The notes beneath the pieces were generated by a model, which was not told where the DNA came from, ran no database searches, and saw only the letters and a program-made list of their open reading frames with translations. The position numbers and the translations under genes are program-made. A DNA stretch of 64,000 nt, taken from NCBI RefSeq assembly GCF_004331265.1, contig NZ_SJOO01000007.1, forward strand, positions 124,001 through 188,000. The letters run 5' to 3'. Positions 30,193 through 40,569 of this stretch are shown in pieces (the stretch's first letter is position 1; every line of letters begins with the position of its first letter). This DNA comes from Enterobacter wuhouensis. GTDB taxonomy: Bacteria; Pseudomonadota; Gammaproteobacteria; Enterobacterales; Enterobacteriaceae.

Positions 30193-31166
30193 GTTGGTTA
30201 ACGCCGGATCTTATCGACATCCTGCTGAGCATTCTGAAAGCAGTCGTTATCCTGCTGGTGGTGGTCACCTGCGGCGCGTTCATGAGCTTTGGTGAACGTC
30301 GTCTGCTCGGTCTGTTCCAGAACCGTTACGGACCGAACCGCGTGGGCTGGGGTGGTTCACTCCAGCTGGTCGCGGACATGATCAAGATGTTCTTTAAAGA
30401 GGACTGGATCCCGCGCTTCTCGGACCGCGTGATCTTTACTCTGGCACCGATGATCGCCTTCACCTCGCTGCTGCTGGCGTTTGCGATTGTTCCGGTCAGC
30501 CCGACCTGGGTTGTGGCTGACCTGAACATCGGCATTCTGTTCTTCCTGATGATGGCAGGCCTCGCGGTTTACGCGGTCCTGTTTGCAGGCTGGTCCAGTA
30601 ACAACAAATACTCGCTGCTGGGTGCGATGCGTGCTTCCGCGCAGACGCTGAGCTACGAAGTGTTCCTGGGGCTATCCCTGATGGGCGTGGTGGCGCAGGC
30701 CGGTTCATTTAACATGACCGACATCGTCAACAACCAGGCCGACATCTGGAACGTTATCCCGCAGTTCTTTGGTTTTGTTACCTTTGCTATCGCGGGCGTG
30801 GCGGTGTGTCACCGTCACCCGTTTGACCAGCCAGAAGCCGAACAGGAACTGGCCGACGGTTACCACATTGAATATTCCGGCATGAAGTTCGGCCTGTTCT
30901 TCGTGGGCGAGTACATCGGTATCGTCACCATTTCCGCGTTGATGGTAACGCTGTTCTTTGGTGGCTGGCATGGCCCGTTCTTACCGCCGTTCATCTGGTT
31001 CGCGCTGAAAACCGCGTTCTTCATGATGATGTTCATTTTGATTCGTGCGTCCTTACCGCGTCCGCGTTATGACCAGGTAATGTCCTTCGGCTGGAAAGTG
31101 TGCCTGCCGCTGACGCTCGTCAACTTGTTGGTAACGGCGGCTGTCATTCTCTGGCAGCAGCCATAA
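30189..31166 (+). CDS. nuoH: NADH-quinone oxidoreductase subunit H
   Basis: A 325-residue membrane subunit (ND1) with eight predicted helices, forming part of the quinone entry channel. [20 protein letters not shown] is the conserved cytoplasmic loop 1, and [22 protein letters not shown] is the acidic loop that links the quinone site to the proton pathway. Overlaps nuoG by four bases; nuoI begins 14 bases after its stop. Confidence 0.98.
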   Translation: MSWLTPDLIDILLSILKAVVILLVVVTCGAFMSFGERRLLGLFQNRYGPNRVGWGGSLQLVADMIKMFFKEDWIPRFSDRVIFTLAPMIAFTSLLLAFAIVPVSPTWVVADLNIGILFFLMMAGLAVYAVLFAGWSSNNKYSLLGAMRASAQTLSYEVFLGLSLMGVVAQAGSFNMTDIVNNQADIWNVIPQFFGFVTFAIAGVAVCHRHPFDQPEAEQELADGYHIEYSGMKFGLFFVGEYIGIVTISALMVTLFFGGWHGPFLPPFIWFALKTAFFMMMFILIRASLPRPRYDQVMSFGWKVCLPLTLVNLLVTAAVILWQQP

Positions 31167-31180
31167 GGGGCTTTGAGATC

Positions 31181-31723
31181 ATGACCTTAAAAGAATTATT
31201 GGTAGGTTTCGGCACCCAGGTACGCAGTATCTGGATGATCGGCCTGCACGCGTTTGCCAAACGCGAAACCCAGATGTACCCGGAAGAGCCGGTATATCTG
31301 CCGCCGCGCTACCGCGGCCGTATAGTGCTGACGCGCGATCCGGACGGCTCCGAGCGCTGCGTTGCCTGTAACCTGTGTGCGGTAGCGTGTCCGGTAGGCT
31401 GTATCTCTCTGCAGAAAGCAGAGACGGTAGACGGCCGCTGGTATCCTGAGTTCTTCCGCATCAACTTCTCACGCTGCATCTTCTGCGGTCTGTGTGAAGA
31501 AGCGTGCCCAACCACGGCGATTCAGCTGACTCCAGACTTCGAGCTGGGTGAGTACAAACGTCAGGACCTGGTGTACGAGAAAGAGGATCTGCTGATTTCC
31601 GGTCCGGGCAAATACCCGGAATATAACTTCTACCGGATGGCGGGTATGGCAATCGACGGCAAAGATAAGGGCGAAGCAGAGAACGAAGCTAAGCCTATCG
31701 ACGTCAAGAGCCTGTTACCGTAA
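31181..31723 (+). CDS. nuoI: NADH-quinone oxidoreductase subunit I
   Basis: A 180-residue TYKY-type ferredoxin with clusters N6a and N6b. Two complete CxxCxxCxxxCP motifs are visible: Cys60/63/66/70 and Cys99/102/105/109. ATG at 31181 gives the E. coli length and N-terminus ([13 protein letters not shown]); an upstream in-frame start would lie inside nuoH. nuoJ starts 10 bases after the stop, with AGGAGAGGG as ribosome-binding site. Confidence 0.98.
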   Translation: MTLKELLVGFGTQVRSIWMIGLHAFAKRETQMYPEEPVYLPPRYRGRIVLTRDPDGSERCVACNLCAVACPVGCISLQKAETVDGRWYPEFFRINFSRCIFCGLCEEACPTTAIQLTPDFELGEYKRQDLVYEKEDLLISGPGKYPEYNFYRMAGMAIDGKDKGEAENEAKPIDVKSLLP

Positions 31724-31733
31724 GGAGAGGGCA

Positions 31734-32288
31734 ATGGAATTCGCTTTTTATATCTGTGGCCTTATCGCCATCCTGGCTACGCTGCGAGTGATCACGCACA
31801 CCAATCCGGTGCATGCGCTGCTGTACTTAATCATTTCGCTGCTGGCCATTTCCGGGGTGTTCTTTGCGCTGGGCGCGCACTTTGCCGGTGCGCTGGAAAT
31901 CATCGTCTACGCCGGGGCCATTATGGTGCTGTTCGTGTTCGTGGTGATGATGCTGAACCTGGGCGGCTCTGAAATTGAGCAGGAACGTCAGTGGCTTAAA
32001 CCGCAGGTGTGGATTGGTCCGGCAATTTTGTCGGCCATCATGCTGGTGGTGATTGTTTACGCCATCTTGGGCGTGAACGATCAGGGCATCGACGGCACGC
32101 CAATCAGCGCTAAGGCTGTGGGCATCGCCCTGTTTGGCCCGTACGTACTGGCGGTTGAACTGGCGTCAATGCTGCTGCTGGCGGGCCTGGTTGTTGCCTT
32201 CCACGTCGGTCGTGAAGAGCGCATTGGTGAGGTGCTGAGCAACCGCACCGATGACCGCGCGAAGAGAAAAACGGAGGAGCGCGCATGA
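31734..32288 (+). CDS. nuoJ: NADH-quinone oxidoreductase subunit J
   Basis: A 184-residue membrane subunit (ND6) with five helices. The third helix carries the pattern [20 protein letters not shown], whose helix break takes part in coupling. The C-terminus is a charged cytoplasmic tail ([12 protein letters not shown]). The ATG has AGGAGAGGG upstream; the stop overlaps nuoK by four bases. Confidence 0.98.
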   Translation: MEFAFYICGLIAILATLRVITHTNPVHALLYLIISLLAISGVFFALGAHFAGALEIIVYAGAIMVLFVFVVMMLNLGGSEIEQERQWLKPQVWIGPAILSAIMLVVIVYAILGVNDQGIDGTPISAKAVGIALFGPYVLAVELASMLLLAGLVVAFHVGREERIGEVLSNRTDDRAKRKTEERA

Positions 32289-32587
32289 TCCGCTTAACAC
32301 ATGGACTGATCCTCGCTGCGATTTTGTTCGTTCTGGGCTTAACCGGTCTGGTTATCCGCCGCAATCTGCTGTTTATGCTGATCGGTCTGGAAATCATGAT
32401 TAACGCCTCCGCGCTGGCCTTCGTGGTCGCCGGGAGCTACTGGGGCCAGGCCGACGGTCAGGTGATGTACATTCTCGCCATCAGCCTTGCGGCTGCCGAA
32501 GCGAGTATTGGCCTGGCGCTGTTGCTGCAGCTCCATCGTCGCCGCCAGAACCTGAACATCGATTCAGTAAGTGAGTTGCGTGGATGA
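32285..32587 (+). CDS. nuoK: NADH-quinone oxidoreductase subunit K
   Basis: A 100-residue membrane subunit (ND4L) with three helices. The two key acidic residues of the proton path are present: Glu36 ([11 protein letters not shown]) and Glu72 (LAAAEASIG). The length is the E. coli length. Its stop overlaps the nuoL ATG (ATGA), so J, K and L are translationally coupled. Confidence 0.98.
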   Translation: MIRLTHGLILAAILFVLGLTGLVIRRNLLFMLIGLEIMINASALAFVVAGSYWGQADGQVMYILAISLAAAEASIGLALLLQLHRRRQNLNIDSVSELRG

Positions 32588-34425
32588 ACATGCTTGCCTT
32601 AACCATTATTTTTCCGCTAATTGGCTTCGTGCTGCTGGCGTTTTCTCGCGGCCGCTGGTCTGAGAATCTGTCTGCGACCGTGGGCATCGGCTCCATCGGT
32701 CTGGCTGCGCTGGTCACGGCGTATGCGGGTATCGACTTCTTAAATAGCGGACGTCAGCCTTTCAGCGTGCCGCTGTGGACCTGGATGTCGGTCGGTGATT
32801 TCAACATCGGTTTCAACCTGGTGCTGGATGGTCTGTCTCTGACCATGCTCTCTGTGGTCACCGGCGTGGGCTTCCTGATCCACATGTTCGCCTCCTGGTA
32901 TATGCGCGGTGAAGAGGGTTACTCCCGCTTCTTCGCCTACACCAACCTGTTTATCGCCAGCATGGTTGTTCTGGTGTTGGCCGATAACCTGCTGCTGATG
33001 TACCTGGGCTGGGAAGGCGTGGGTCTGTGTTCATACCTGCTGATCGGCTTCTACTACACCGATCCGAAGAATGGCGCAGCGGCCATGAAGGCGTTCGTCG
33101 TGACCCGCGTGGGTGACGTGTTCCTCGCTTTCGCGCTGTTCATTCTTTACAACGAACTGGGCACGCTGAACTTCCGCGAAATGGTGGAACTGGCACCGGC
33201 GCACTTCGAAGCAGGCAACAACATGCTGTGGTGGGCAACGCTGATGCTGCTGGGTGGTGCCGTGGGTAAATCCGCGCAGCTGCCGCTGCAGACGTGGCTG
33301 GCAGATGCGATGGCGGGTCCAACCCCGGTCTCCGCCCTGATCCACGCCGCGACCATGGTGACCGCAGGTGTCTACCTGATAGCGCGTACCCATGGCCTGT
33401 TCCTGATGACCCCGGAAATTCTGCATCTGGTGGGTATCGTCGGTGCGGTCACGCTGGTGCTGGCAGGCTTTGCCGCGCTGGTGCAGACCGACATCAAGCG
33501 CGTTCTCGCGTACTCCACCATGAGCCAGATTGGCTACATGTTCCTGGCGCTCGGCGTCCAGGCATGGGACGCGGCGATTTTCCACCTGATGACGCACGCG
33601 TTCTTTAAAGCGCTGCTGTTCCTCTCGTCCGGTTCCGTGATCCTGGCCTGCCACCACGAGCAGAACATCTTCAAGATGGGCGGACTGCGTAAGTCCATCC
33701 CGCTGGTGTATGTCTGCTTCCTGGTGGGCGGCGCGGCGCTGTCGGCGCTGCCGCTGATTACAGCAGGCTTCTTCAGTAAGGACGAAATCCTTGCGGGTGC
33801 CATGGCGAATGGTCATATCAATCTGATGGTAGCGGGTCTGGTCGGTGCGTTCATGACCTCCCTGTATACCTTCCGTATGATTTTCATCGTATTCCACGGT
33901 AAAGAACAAATTCACGCTCACGCAGGGAAGGGGATTACCCACCACCTGCCCCTGATTGTGCTGCTGGTACTCTCCACCTTCGTTGGCGCCATGATTGTGC
34001 CACCGCTGCAGGGCGTACTCCCGGCAACAACCGAGCTTGAGCACGGTCGCGTTCTGACGCTTGAAATCACCTCCGGCGTGGTCGCTATCGCGGGCATCCT
34101 CATCGCTGCATGGCTGTGGCTGGGTAAACGTACGCTGGTGACTGCCGTTGCCAACAGTGCGCCAGGCCGTCTGCTGGGCACCTGGTGGTACAACGCGTGG
34201 GGCTTCGACTGGCTGTACGACATGATCTTCGTTAAGCCGTTCCTGGGCATCGCGTGGCTGCTGAAGCGCGATCCGCTGAACAGCCTGATGAACATCCCGG
34301 CGATCCTGTCCCGCTTTGCAGGTAAAGGCCTGCTTTACAGCGAGAACGGTTACCTGCGCTGGTATGTGGCGTCCATGAGCATCGGTGCGGTTGTCGTGCT
34401 GGCGCTGCTGATGGTATTGCGTTGA
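32584..34425 (+). CDS. nuoL: NADH-quinone oxidoreductase subunit L
   Basis: A 613-residue antiporter-like proton-pumping subunit (ND5), with about 16 helices and the long lateral helix near the C-terminus. [16 protein letters not shown] holds the essential Glu, [16 protein letters not shown] the Lys, and [15 protein letters not shown] the broken-helix His/Lys region. nuoM follows after a 76-bp spacer with a hairpin, one of the larger gaps in the operon. Confidence 0.98.
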   Translation: MNMLALTIIFPLIGFVLLAFSRGRWSENLSATVGIGSIGLAALVTAYAGIDFLNSGRQPFSVPLWTWMSVGDFNIGFNLVLDGLSLTMLSVVTGVGFLIHMFASWYMRGEEGYSRFFAYTNLFIASMVVLVLADNLLLMYLGWEGVGLCSYLLIGFYYTDPKNGAAAMKAFVVTRVGDVFLAFALFILYNELGTLNFREMVELAPAHFEAGNNMLWWATLMLLGGAVGKSAQLPLQTWLADAMAGPTPVSALIHAATMVTAGVYLIARTHGLFLMTPEILHLVGIVGAVTLVLAGFAALVQTDIKRVLAYSTMSQIGYMFLALGVQAWDAAIFHLMTHAFFKALLFLSSGSVILACHHEQNIFKMGGLRKSIPLVYVCFLVGGAALSALPLITAGFFSKDEILAGAMANGHINLMVAGLVGAFMTSLYTFRMIFIVFHGKEQIHAHAGKGITHHLPLIVLLVLSTFVGAMIVPPLQGVLPATTELEHGRVLTLEITSGVVAIAGILIAAWLWLGKRTLVTAVANSAPGRLLGTWWYNAWGFDWLYDMIFVKPFLGIAWLLKRDPLNSLMNIPAILSRFAGKGLLYSENGYLRWYVASMSIGAVVVLALLMVLR

Positions 34426-34461
34426 TCGTTAAGTGAATTTTATTCGAATTCGTTGAAAATC

Positions 34462-34480
34462 AGGCCCCTGCTGGGGGCCT
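34462..34480 (+). other. Hairpin in the nuoL-nuoM spacer
   Basis: AGGCCCC (34462-34468) pairs with GGGGCCT (34474-34480) around a 5-base loop. No T-run follows, so it is more likely an RNA stability or processing element than a terminator; AAGGAATG and the nuoM start come about 20 bases later. Confidence 0.6.
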
Positions 34481-34501
34481 TAAAAAGGAATGTAAATCGC
34501 C

Positions 34502-36031
34502 ATGTTACTACCCTGGCTAATATTAATTCCCTTCATCGGCGGCTTCCTGTGCTGGCAGACTGAACGCTTTGGCGTGAAGATGCCGCGCTGGATCGCGCTG
34601 ATCACCATGGGATTGACGCTCGCGCTTGGCCTGCAACTGTGGTTGCAGGGCGGTTACTCACTGACCCAGTCTGCGGGTATTCCGCAGTGGCAGTCTGAGT
34701 TTATCCTGCCGTGGATCCCACGTTTCGGCATTACGATCCACCTGGCAATCGACGGCCTGTCGCTGCTGATGGTGGTGCTGACCGGCCTGCTCGGCGTTCT
34801 GGCGGTACTCTGCTCCTGGCGAGAAATCGAAAAATACCAGGGCTTCTTCCACCTGAACCTGATGTGGATCCTGGGCGGCGTGATCGGCGTGTTCCTTGCC
34901 ATCGACATGTTCCTGTTCTTCTTCTTCTGGGAGATGATGCTGGTGCCGATGTACTTCCTGATCGCGCTGTGGGGCCACAAGGCGTCCGACGGTAAAACGC
35001 GCATCACGGCGGCAACCAAGTTCTTCATCTACACCCAGGCGAGCGGTCTGGTCATGCTGATTGCCATCCTGGCGCTGGTGTTCGTGCACTACAACGCGAC
35101 CGGCGTCTGGACCTTCAACTACGAAGAGCTGCTGAAGACCCCGATGTCTCACGGCGTGGAATACCTGCTGATGCTGGGCTTCTTCATCGCCTTCGCGGTG
35201 AAAATGCCGGTGGTTCCGCTGCACGGCTGGCTGCCAGACGCGCACTCTCAGGCGCCAACGGCGGGTTCCGTTGACCTGGCGGGCATTTTGCTGAAAACCG
35301 CGGCCTACGGTCTGCTGCGTTTCGCACTGCCGCTGTTCCCGAACGCCTCCGCAGAGTTCGCGCCAATCGCCATGTGGCTCGGCGTGATCGGTATCTTCTA
35401 CGGCGCGTGGATGGCCTTCACGCAGTACGACATCAAGCGTCTGATTGCCTACACCTCCGTTTCCCACATGGGCTTCGTGCTGATTGCCATCTACACCGGC
35501 AGCCAGCTGGCGTACCAGGGCGCGGTCATTCAGATGATTGCGCACGGTCTCTCCGCAGCCGGTCTGTTCATTCTGTGCGGTCAGCTGTACGAACGTCTGC
35601 ACACCCGCGACATGCGTATGATGGGCGGCCTGTGGGGCAAAATGAAATGGCTGCCTGCGCTCTCCATGTTCTTCGCGGTGGCGACGCTGGGGATGCCGGG
35701 CACCGGTAACTTCGTCGGCGAATTTATGATTCTGTTCGGCAGCTTCAAGGTGGTTCCGATGATTACCGTCATCTCCACCTTTGGCCTGGTGTTTGCTTCC
35801 GTTTACTCGCTGGCGATGCTGCATCGCGCCTACTTCGGTAAAGCGAAGAGCGAAATTGTTGCAAAAGAACTGCCGGGGATGTCGCTGCGCGAGCTGTTCA
35901 TCATCCTGCTGCTGGTCGTACTGCTGGTGCTGCTGGGCTTCTATCCGCAGCCGATTCTGGATACCTCGCATTCCGCGATGGGTAACATCCAGCAGTGGTT
36001 TGTTAATTCTGCTTCTACTACAAGGCCGTAA
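34502..36031 (+). CDS. nuoM: NADH-quinone oxidoreductase subunit M
   Basis: A 509-residue antiporter-like proton-pumping subunit (ND4), with about 14 helices. FFFWEMMLVPMYFLIALWG holds the essential Glu; VKMPVVPLHGWLPDAHSQAP is the Lys-containing helix and conserved loop. Length equals E. coli. nuoN starts six bases after its stop. Confidence 0.98.
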   Translation: MLLPWLILIPFIGGFLCWQTERFGVKMPRWIALITMGLTLALGLQLWLQGGYSLTQSAGIPQWQSEFILPWIPRFGITIHLAIDGLSLLMVVLTGLLGVLAVLCSWREIEKYQGFFHLNLMWILGGVIGVFLAIDMFLFFFFWEMMLVPMYFLIALWGHKASDGKTRITAATKFFIYTQASGLVMLIAILALVFVHYNATGVWTFNYEELLKTPMSHGVEYLLMLGFFIAFAVKMPVVPLHGWLPDAHSQAPTAGSVDLAGILLKTAAYGLLRFALPLFPNASAEFAPIAMWLGVIGIFYGAWMAFTQYDIKRLIAYTSVSHMGFVLIAIYTGSQLAYQGAVIQMIAHGLSAAGLFILCGQLYERLHTRDMRMMGGLWGKMKWLPALSMFFAVATLGMPGTGNFVGEFMILFGSFKVVPMITVISTFGLVFASVYSLAMLHRAYFGKAKSEIVAKELPGMSLRELFIILLLVVLLVLLGFYPQPILDTSHSAMGNIQQWFVNSASTTRP

Positions 36032-36037
36032 TTCGCC

Positions 36038-37495
36038 ATGACAATAACTCCACAACAACTGATCGCGCTGCTACCGCTGCTGATCGTCGGATTGACGGTG
36101 GTGGTTGTGATGCTCTCCATTGCGTGGCGACGCAATCACTTCCTGAATGCGACCCTGTCCGTTTTGGGTCTGAACGCTGCGTTAGTCTCCCTCTGGTTTG
36201 TTGGCCAGGCGGGTGCGATGGACGTCACGCCGCTGATGCGCGTTGACGGTTACGCCATGCTGTACACCGGTCTGGTGCTGCTGGCGAGCCTGGCAACCTG
36301 CACCTTCGCGTACCCGTGGCTTGAAGGCTACAACGACAATAAAGAAGAGTTTTACCTGCTGGTACTGATTGCCGCACTGGGCGGCATTCTGCTGGCGAAC
36401 GCGAACCACCTGGCCGCGCTGTTCCTCGGTATTGAGCTTATCTCACTGCCGCTGTTCGGCCTGATTGGTTACGCCTTCCGCCAGAAGCGCTCTCTGGAAG
36501 CGGCGATCAAGTACACCATCTTGTCCGCTGCCGCGTCGTCGTTCCTGCTGTTCGGTATCGCGCTGCTGTACGCACAGACGGGGAATCTCTCCTTCCTGGC
36601 CATCGGCAAGAGCCTCGGCGACGGCATGCTGCACGAGCCGCTGCTGCTGGCGGGTCTGGGCATGATGATCGTGGGTCTCGGCTTCAAGCTCTCTCTGGTG
36701 CCGTTCCACCTGTGGACGCCAGACGTATACCAGGGCGCTCCGGCACCGGTGTCGACCTTCCTGGCGACAGCGAGCAAAATCGCTATCTTCGGTGTGGTGA
36801 TGCGTCTGTTCCTGTACGCGCCGGTAGGTGACAGTGAAGCGGTCCGCGTGGTGCTGGGCATTATCGCGTTCGTCTCCATCATCTTCGGTAACCTGATGGC
36901 GCTGAGCCAGACCAACATCAAGCGTCTGCTGGGCTACTCGTCTATCTCCCACCTGGGCTACCTGCTGGTGGCGCTGATTGCGCTGCAAAGCGGCGAGATG
37001 TCGATGGAAGCCGTGGGCGTGTATCTGGCGGGTTACCTGTTCAGCAGCCTCGGCGCGTTCGGCGTGGTGAGCCTGATGTCCAGCCCGTACCGTGGCCCGG
37101 ATGCAGATTCACTGTTCTCCTACCGCGGTCTGTTCTGGCATCGTCCGATTCTTTCCGCGGTGATGACGGTAATGATGCTCTCGCTGGCCGGTATCCCGAT
37201 GACGCTGGGCTTTATCGGTAAGTTCTACGTGCTGGCCGTCGGTGTTAATGCGGGTCTGTGGTGGCTGACGGCGGGTGTTGTTATCGGCTCCGCGATTGGT
37301 CTCTACTACTACCTGCGCGTTGCCGTGAGCCTGTACCTGAGCGCGCCTCAGCAGCTCAACCGCGATGCGCCGACCAACTGGCAGTACAGCGCCGGTGGTA
37401 TCGTGGTGCTCATCTCCGCGCTGCTGGTGCTGATCTTCGGTATCTATCCGCAGCCGCTGATTGATATCGTGCAGCGAGCGATGCCATTAATGTAA
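36038..37495 (+). CDS. nuoN: NADH-quinone oxidoreductase subunit N
   Basis: A 485-residue antiporter-like proton-pumping subunit (ND2), the last gene of the operon. [20 protein letters not shown] carries the essential Glu and [23 protein letters not shown] the Lys and loop. ATG at 36038 is the E. coli start ([15 protein letters not shown]). A terminator follows within ten bases. Confidence 0.98.
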   Translation: MTITPQQLIALLPLLIVGLTVVVVMLSIAWRRNHFLNATLSVLGLNAALVSLWFVGQAGAMDVTPLMRVDGYAMLYTGLVLLASLATCTFAYPWLEGYNDNKEEFYLLVLIAALGGILLANANHLAALFLGIELISLPLFGLIGYAFRQKRSLEAAIKYTILSAAASSFLLFGIALLYAQTGNLSFLAIGKSLGDGMLHEPLLLAGLGMMIVGLGFKLSLVPFHLWTPDVYQGAPAPVSTFLATASKIAIFGVVMRLFLYAPVGDSEAVRVVLGIIAFVSIIFGNLMALSQTNIKRLLGYSSISHLGYLLVALIALQSGEMSMEAVGVYLAGYLFSSLGAFGVVSLMSSPYRGPDADSLFSYRGLFWHRPILSAVMTVMMLSLAGIPMTLGFIGKFYVLAVGVNAGLWWLTAGVVIGSAIGLYYYLRVAVSLYLSAPQQLNRDAPTNWQYSAGGIVVLISALLVLIFGIYPQPLIDIVQRAMPLM

Positions 37496-37500
37496 AAACA

Positions 37501-37527
37501 AAAAACCCGCCTCGGCGGGTTTTTTAT
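37501..37527 (+). terminator. Rho-independent terminator of the nuo operon
   Basis: AAACCCGCC pairs with GGCGGGTTT in a compact hairpin followed by a T-run, directly after nuoN. The A-run on the other side could also end leftward transcripts. Confidence 0.9.
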
Positions 37528-37528
37528 T

Positions 37529-37595
37529 GCCCAGCGGCGCTACGCTTGCAGGGCCTACGGGTTTTGTAGGTCGGGTAAGCGAAGCGCCACCCGAC
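37529..37595. repeat. BIME between nuoN and cheV
   Basis: Two opposed REP units: gcccagcggcgctacgcttg...ggcctac (37529-37558) and gtaggtcgggtaagcgaagc...acccgac (37566-37595). The second unit runs into the cheV stop codon. Confidence 0.85.
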
Positions 37596-38599
37596 TAAGC
37601 CAGCTGCTTCCGGCTAATCAACGGCCCGTCTATCTTCTTCATCGAGCGGTCCAGCACTTCCTCAATCACCGACGACAGTTCGTTCAGCTCAAACTTCGCC
37701 ACGTAGCCGTCGGCCTTCACCTTGCGAATATGGTCCTCGTTGGCGTTGCCGGACAGGGACGAGTGGATCACTACCGGAATATCCTTCAGGAACGGATCGG
37801 TCTTGATTTTGCGCGTCAGCGTAAAGCCGTCCATCTCCGGCATTTCCAGGTCGGTCAGCACCAGCGCGATTTTATCGGTGATCGGCACGCCCTCGGCCTG
37901 AGCCTGCGCGGCCAGCACGCCAATTTTCTCCCACGCGTCCTTCCCGGTGATGTGCAGCTGGGCCGGGATTTCCATCGCCTGCAGGCCTTTCTCCAGCATC
38001 GAGCGCGCCACTTTGGAGTCTTCCGCCACAATGGCGACCGAGCCAGGCTTGATGTTGAATTTGGTGGTTTTCAGGTTGGTGGCGTGCAGGTCGTGGTTCG
38101 CCGGGGTGATGTCATACAGGATCTGCTCAACGTCCAGCACCATCGCCAGATCGTTGGTATCGGTCTTCTCGTCGAGGCAGGCGATGCTGGTGATGTAGCG
38201 CCCGCTGACGGCGGTTTCGGCGGCGTGAACCTGCTTCCAGTCGAGACGCATGATGTTCTCAACGGACTCCACGGCAAACGCCTGCACGCTGCGGGCGTAT
38301 TCGGTGATCAGCAAAATGTTCAGTCCGGTCGTCGGTTTGCACCCGGCGACGGCAGCGAGGTCAATGACCGGGATCACCTGGTCGCGAATGTTCACCATCC
38401 CCATCAGCGGCGACTTCATGCCGGCGGGTTTGGTGAACTCCGGCATCGGCACGATTTCGCGCAGCTTGAACACGTTAATGCCAAACAGCTCGGATTTGTT
38501 TTCGTTCAGAGAGGTGCCAAGACGGAACAGCAACAGTTCAAAACGGTTGGACAGGGTGAGATTCGCCCTGTCATCAATATCTTTCTGGAAATTATCCAT
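37595..38599 (-). CDS. cheV: Chemotaxis coupling protein CheV (CheW-receiver)
   Basis: A 334-residue two-domain protein: an N-terminal CheW-like coupling domain (about 20-165) and a C-terminal receiver (about 190-310). The receiver's phosphoacceptor is Asp250 in LVLTDLEMPEMDGF, with the Ser and Lys switch residues in HSSLSGNANEDH and ADGYVAKFEL. It couples chemoreceptors to CheA and is thought to buffer phosphate. E. coli K-12 lacks cheV; Salmonella has it, also near nuo. No other chemotaxis gene is nearby. Confidence 0.95.
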   Translation of the reverse strand: MDNFQKDIDDRANLTLSNRFELLLFRLGTSLNENKSELFGINVFKLREIVPMPEFTKPAGMKSPLMGMVNIRDQVIPVIDLAAVAGCKPTTGLNILLITEYARSVQAFAVESVENIMRLDWKQVHAAETAVSGRYITSIACLDEKTDTNDLAMVLDVEQILYDITPANHDLHATNLKTTKFNIKPGSVAIVAEDSKVARSMLEKGLQAMEIPAQLHITGKDAWEKIGVLAAQAQAEGVPITDKIALVLTDLEMPEMDGFTLTRKIKTDPFLKDIPVVIHSSLSGNANEDHIRKVKADGYVAKFELNELSSVIEEVLDRSMKKIDGPLISRKQLA

Positions 38600-38663
38600 T
38601 CTACCCTCAAGAGAAATGCTGACCTTTTAATCGTTATCGGCATCCTGAGGGAAAAATGAAGGA

Positions 38664-39581
38664 CTAAACGCTGACCTGAGTAAAATCTTCCGCCAGCTCG
38701 CACTCAGAGAACACCTCGCGGCACTCTGCCAGCAGGCGTTCACATCCCTGCGCGTCGTAGCGTGAGCTTACGTGAGTGACGATCAGCTTCCCGACGCCCG
38801 CCTCACGCGCCAGCCGTGCGGCCTGGCGCGTCGAGCTATGGCCGCGACCGTTGGCTTTCTCTTCCATCGCCGCTTCCAGCGTGGCTTCGTGCACCATGAC
38901 GTCCACGCCCTGAGCCAGCGAAAGCGCAGCGGCGCAAGGTGCAGTATCACCAAAAATCGCCAGCTTTTTCCCCGGCTGTGGCGCAGAAAGATAGTCCTGC
39001 CCGTTCACCGCGCGCCCGTCTTCCAGCGTGACGGTTTCGCCCTGCTTCAGGCGCTGGAAGAGCGGGCCCGGCTTTACGCCGTCGGCGATTAACGCAGCGG
39101 CGTTTAGCGCGCCGGGTTTATCCTGCTCCTCTATGCGGTAGCCGTAGCACTCAACCGGATGATTCAGCGGATAGGCGGTCACCCTGTAATCGCCGTCATC
39201 GAACGCCAGACCTTCTGCAATCTCGACAACCTCCAGGGGATAATCCGTCCACGAGCCGCTCAGGCGCAGCGTGGTTTCAACAAACTCGGCAATACCTTTC
39301 GGACCGTAGATCGTGAGCGGATGCGCAATGCCCGCCATCGAGCGGCTGCACAGCAGGCCGGGCAGGCCAAAAAGATGATCGCCGTGCAGGTGGGTGATAA
39401 AAATCTTGTCCAGCTTGCCCGGATGGTACGCGGTGCGCAGCAGCTGGTGCTGCGTCCCTTCACCGCAGTCAAACAGCCACAGCCCGCCGCGGGTGGGATG
39501 CTGCAAATCCAGCAGGATTGCCGTCACATTTCGCGACCGGGTCGGCACGCCAGCGGACGTACCCAGAAAAATCAGTTCCAT
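38664..39581 (-). CDS. rbn: Ribonuclease BN/Z (tRNA 3'-end endonuclease)
   Basis: A 305-residue beta-lactamase-fold nuclease (also named rnz or elaC) that trims 3' ends of tRNA precursors. The zinc motif HLHGDH (His64, His66, Asp68, His69) is intact, with [14 protein letters not shown] at the N-terminus, GDTAPC in the middle and HVSSRYDAQ near the end. Length equals E. coli RNase BN. It is divergent from elaA and ends 64 bases upstream of the cheV start. Confidence 0.97.
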   Translation of the reverse strand: MELIFLGTSAGVPTRSRNVTAILLDLQHPTRGGLWLFDCGEGTQHQLLRTAYHPGKLDKIFITHLHGDHLFGLPGLLCSRSMAGIAHPLTIYGPKGIAEFVETTLRLSGSWTDYPLEVVEIAEGLAFDDGDYRVTAYPLNHPVECYGYRIEEQDKPGALNAAALIADGVKPGPLFQRLKQGETVTLEDGRAVNGQDYLSAPQPGKKLAIFGDTAPCAAALSLAQGVDVMVHEATLEAAMEEKANGRGHSSTRQAARLAREAGVGKLIVTHVSSRYDAQGCERLLAECREVFSECELAEDFTQVSV

Positions 39582-39652
39582 AACGCAATCAGCCCTTTGC
39601 CGAATGGGAAGGGGTTTAGTATAACGTGATGAACCCCAGGAAGGAGACAGAC

Positions 39653-40114
39653 ATGATTCAGTGGCAAGATTTACACCATAGCGAGCTTACCGTTCAGTCA
39701 CTTTACGCGCTGTTAAAACTGCGCTGCGAAGTGTTTGTTGTAGAACAAACCTGCCCGTATCTGGATATCGACGGTGATGACCTGGTCGGAGAAAACCGCC
39801 ATGTACTCGGCTGGCGCGATAACGAGCTGGTGGCGTATGCGAGGATTCTGAAAAGCGCCGATGATTTTGAGCCGGTGGTCATTGGCCGGGTCATCATTAG
39901 CGGCAACGCGCGCGGCGAAAAGCTGGGCTATCAGCTGATGGAAAAAACGCTCTCATCCTGCGAAAAACAGTGGCCGGACAGGGCGTTATACCTGGGCGCG
40001 CAGGCACACCTTCAGCCATTCTATGCGCACTTTGGCTTTGCCCCGGTGACCGACGTTTACGACGAGGATGGCATACCGCACGTTGGCATGGCGCGGGAAG
40101 CGAAGCAGGCGTAA
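39653..40114 (+). CDS. elaA: GNAT-family acetyltransferase ElaA
   Basis: A 153-residue GNAT protein matching E. coli ElaA in full. The acetyl-CoA strand and loop are [22 protein letters not shown] (RGEKLG equals the R/Q-x-x-G-x-G motif, about 91-96), and the closing segment is [17 protein letters not shown]. Substrate unknown. ATG at 39653 is preceded by AAGGAGACAGAC; an earlier start adds nine non-conserved residues. elaB follows 53 bases later. Confidence 0.95.
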   Translation: MIQWQDLHHSELTVQSLYALLKLRCEVFVVEQTCPYLDIDGDDLVGENRHVLGWRDNELVAYARILKSADDFEPVVIGRVIISGNARGEKLGYQLMEKTLSSCEKQWPDRALYLGAQAHLQPFYAHFGFAPVTDVYDEDGIPHVGMAREAKQA

Positions 40115-40167
40115 TCGCACGTCGTTGGCTATAGTTAGCGGACTGGTGTAACAACATGGAGAAAAAT

Positions 40168-40473
40168 ATGTCATTTCAATCCTGGGATACCCGTATCGAC
40201 GACGACCTGGCCTTGCTGAGCGAAACGCTGGAAGAGGTGCTGCGTTCGTCGGGCGACCCTGCCGATCAGAAGTATATTGAGCTAAAGGCGCGTGCCGAAC
40301 AGGCGCTGCATGAAGTGAAAAATCGCGTCAGCCATGCGTCTGACAATTACTACTACCGGGCCAAAAAAGCGGTATATCGTGCCGATGATTACGTGCATGA
40401 GAAACCGTGGCAAGGCATCGGCGCAGGTGCCGCCGTGGGGCTGGTGCTGGGGCTACTGTTAGCCCGCCGTTAA
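40168..40473 (+). CDS. elaB: Tail-anchored stress protein ElaB
   Basis: A 101-residue DUF883-family protein. Residues 1-80 are helical and charged (DDDLALLSETLEEVLRSSGD), and the C-terminus is a single membrane anchor GIGAGAAVGLVLGLLLARR. E. coli ElaB is an inner-membrane, RpoS-controlled protein that binds ribosomes, like YqjD. ATG at 40168 has GGAG upstream and gives the E. coli length. It lies between elaA and menF and is transcribed in the same direction as both. Confidence 0.95.
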   Translation: MSFQSWDTRIDDDLALLSETLEEVLRSSGDPADQKYIELKARAEQALHEVKNRVSHASDNYYYRAKKAVYRADDYVHEKPWQGIGAGAAVGLVLGLLLARR

Positions 40474-40507
40474 CGGCGCTTAAAAACCTTAACCACTCCC
40501 TATACGT

Positions 40508-40542
40508 GGGTACTGCTATTTTCGGTCAGTACCCCGTATAAT
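40508..40542 (+). promoter_or_regulatory. menF promoter with overlapping inverted repeat
   Basis: A perfect -10 TATAAT lies at 40537-40542, 28 bases before the menF GTG. Immediately upstream, GGGTACTG (40508-40515) and CAGTACCC (40527-40534) form a perfect 8-bp inverted repeat with an 11-base spacer covering the -35/spacer region. No good -35 is visible, suggesting an activator-dependent or repressed promoter. Confidence 0.6.
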
Positions 40543-40569
40543 GCGAGGTTTCAATAGGGAGAGGTTCGC

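Noticed and set aside
34658..36058. 466-residue His/Gln-rich open frame antisense to nuoM
   Set aside because: His/Gln/Arg-rich composition is what the complement of membrane-protein codons gives; no independent support.
37730..38659. 309-residue open frame antisense to cheV
   Set aside because: Shadow of cheV without domain features.
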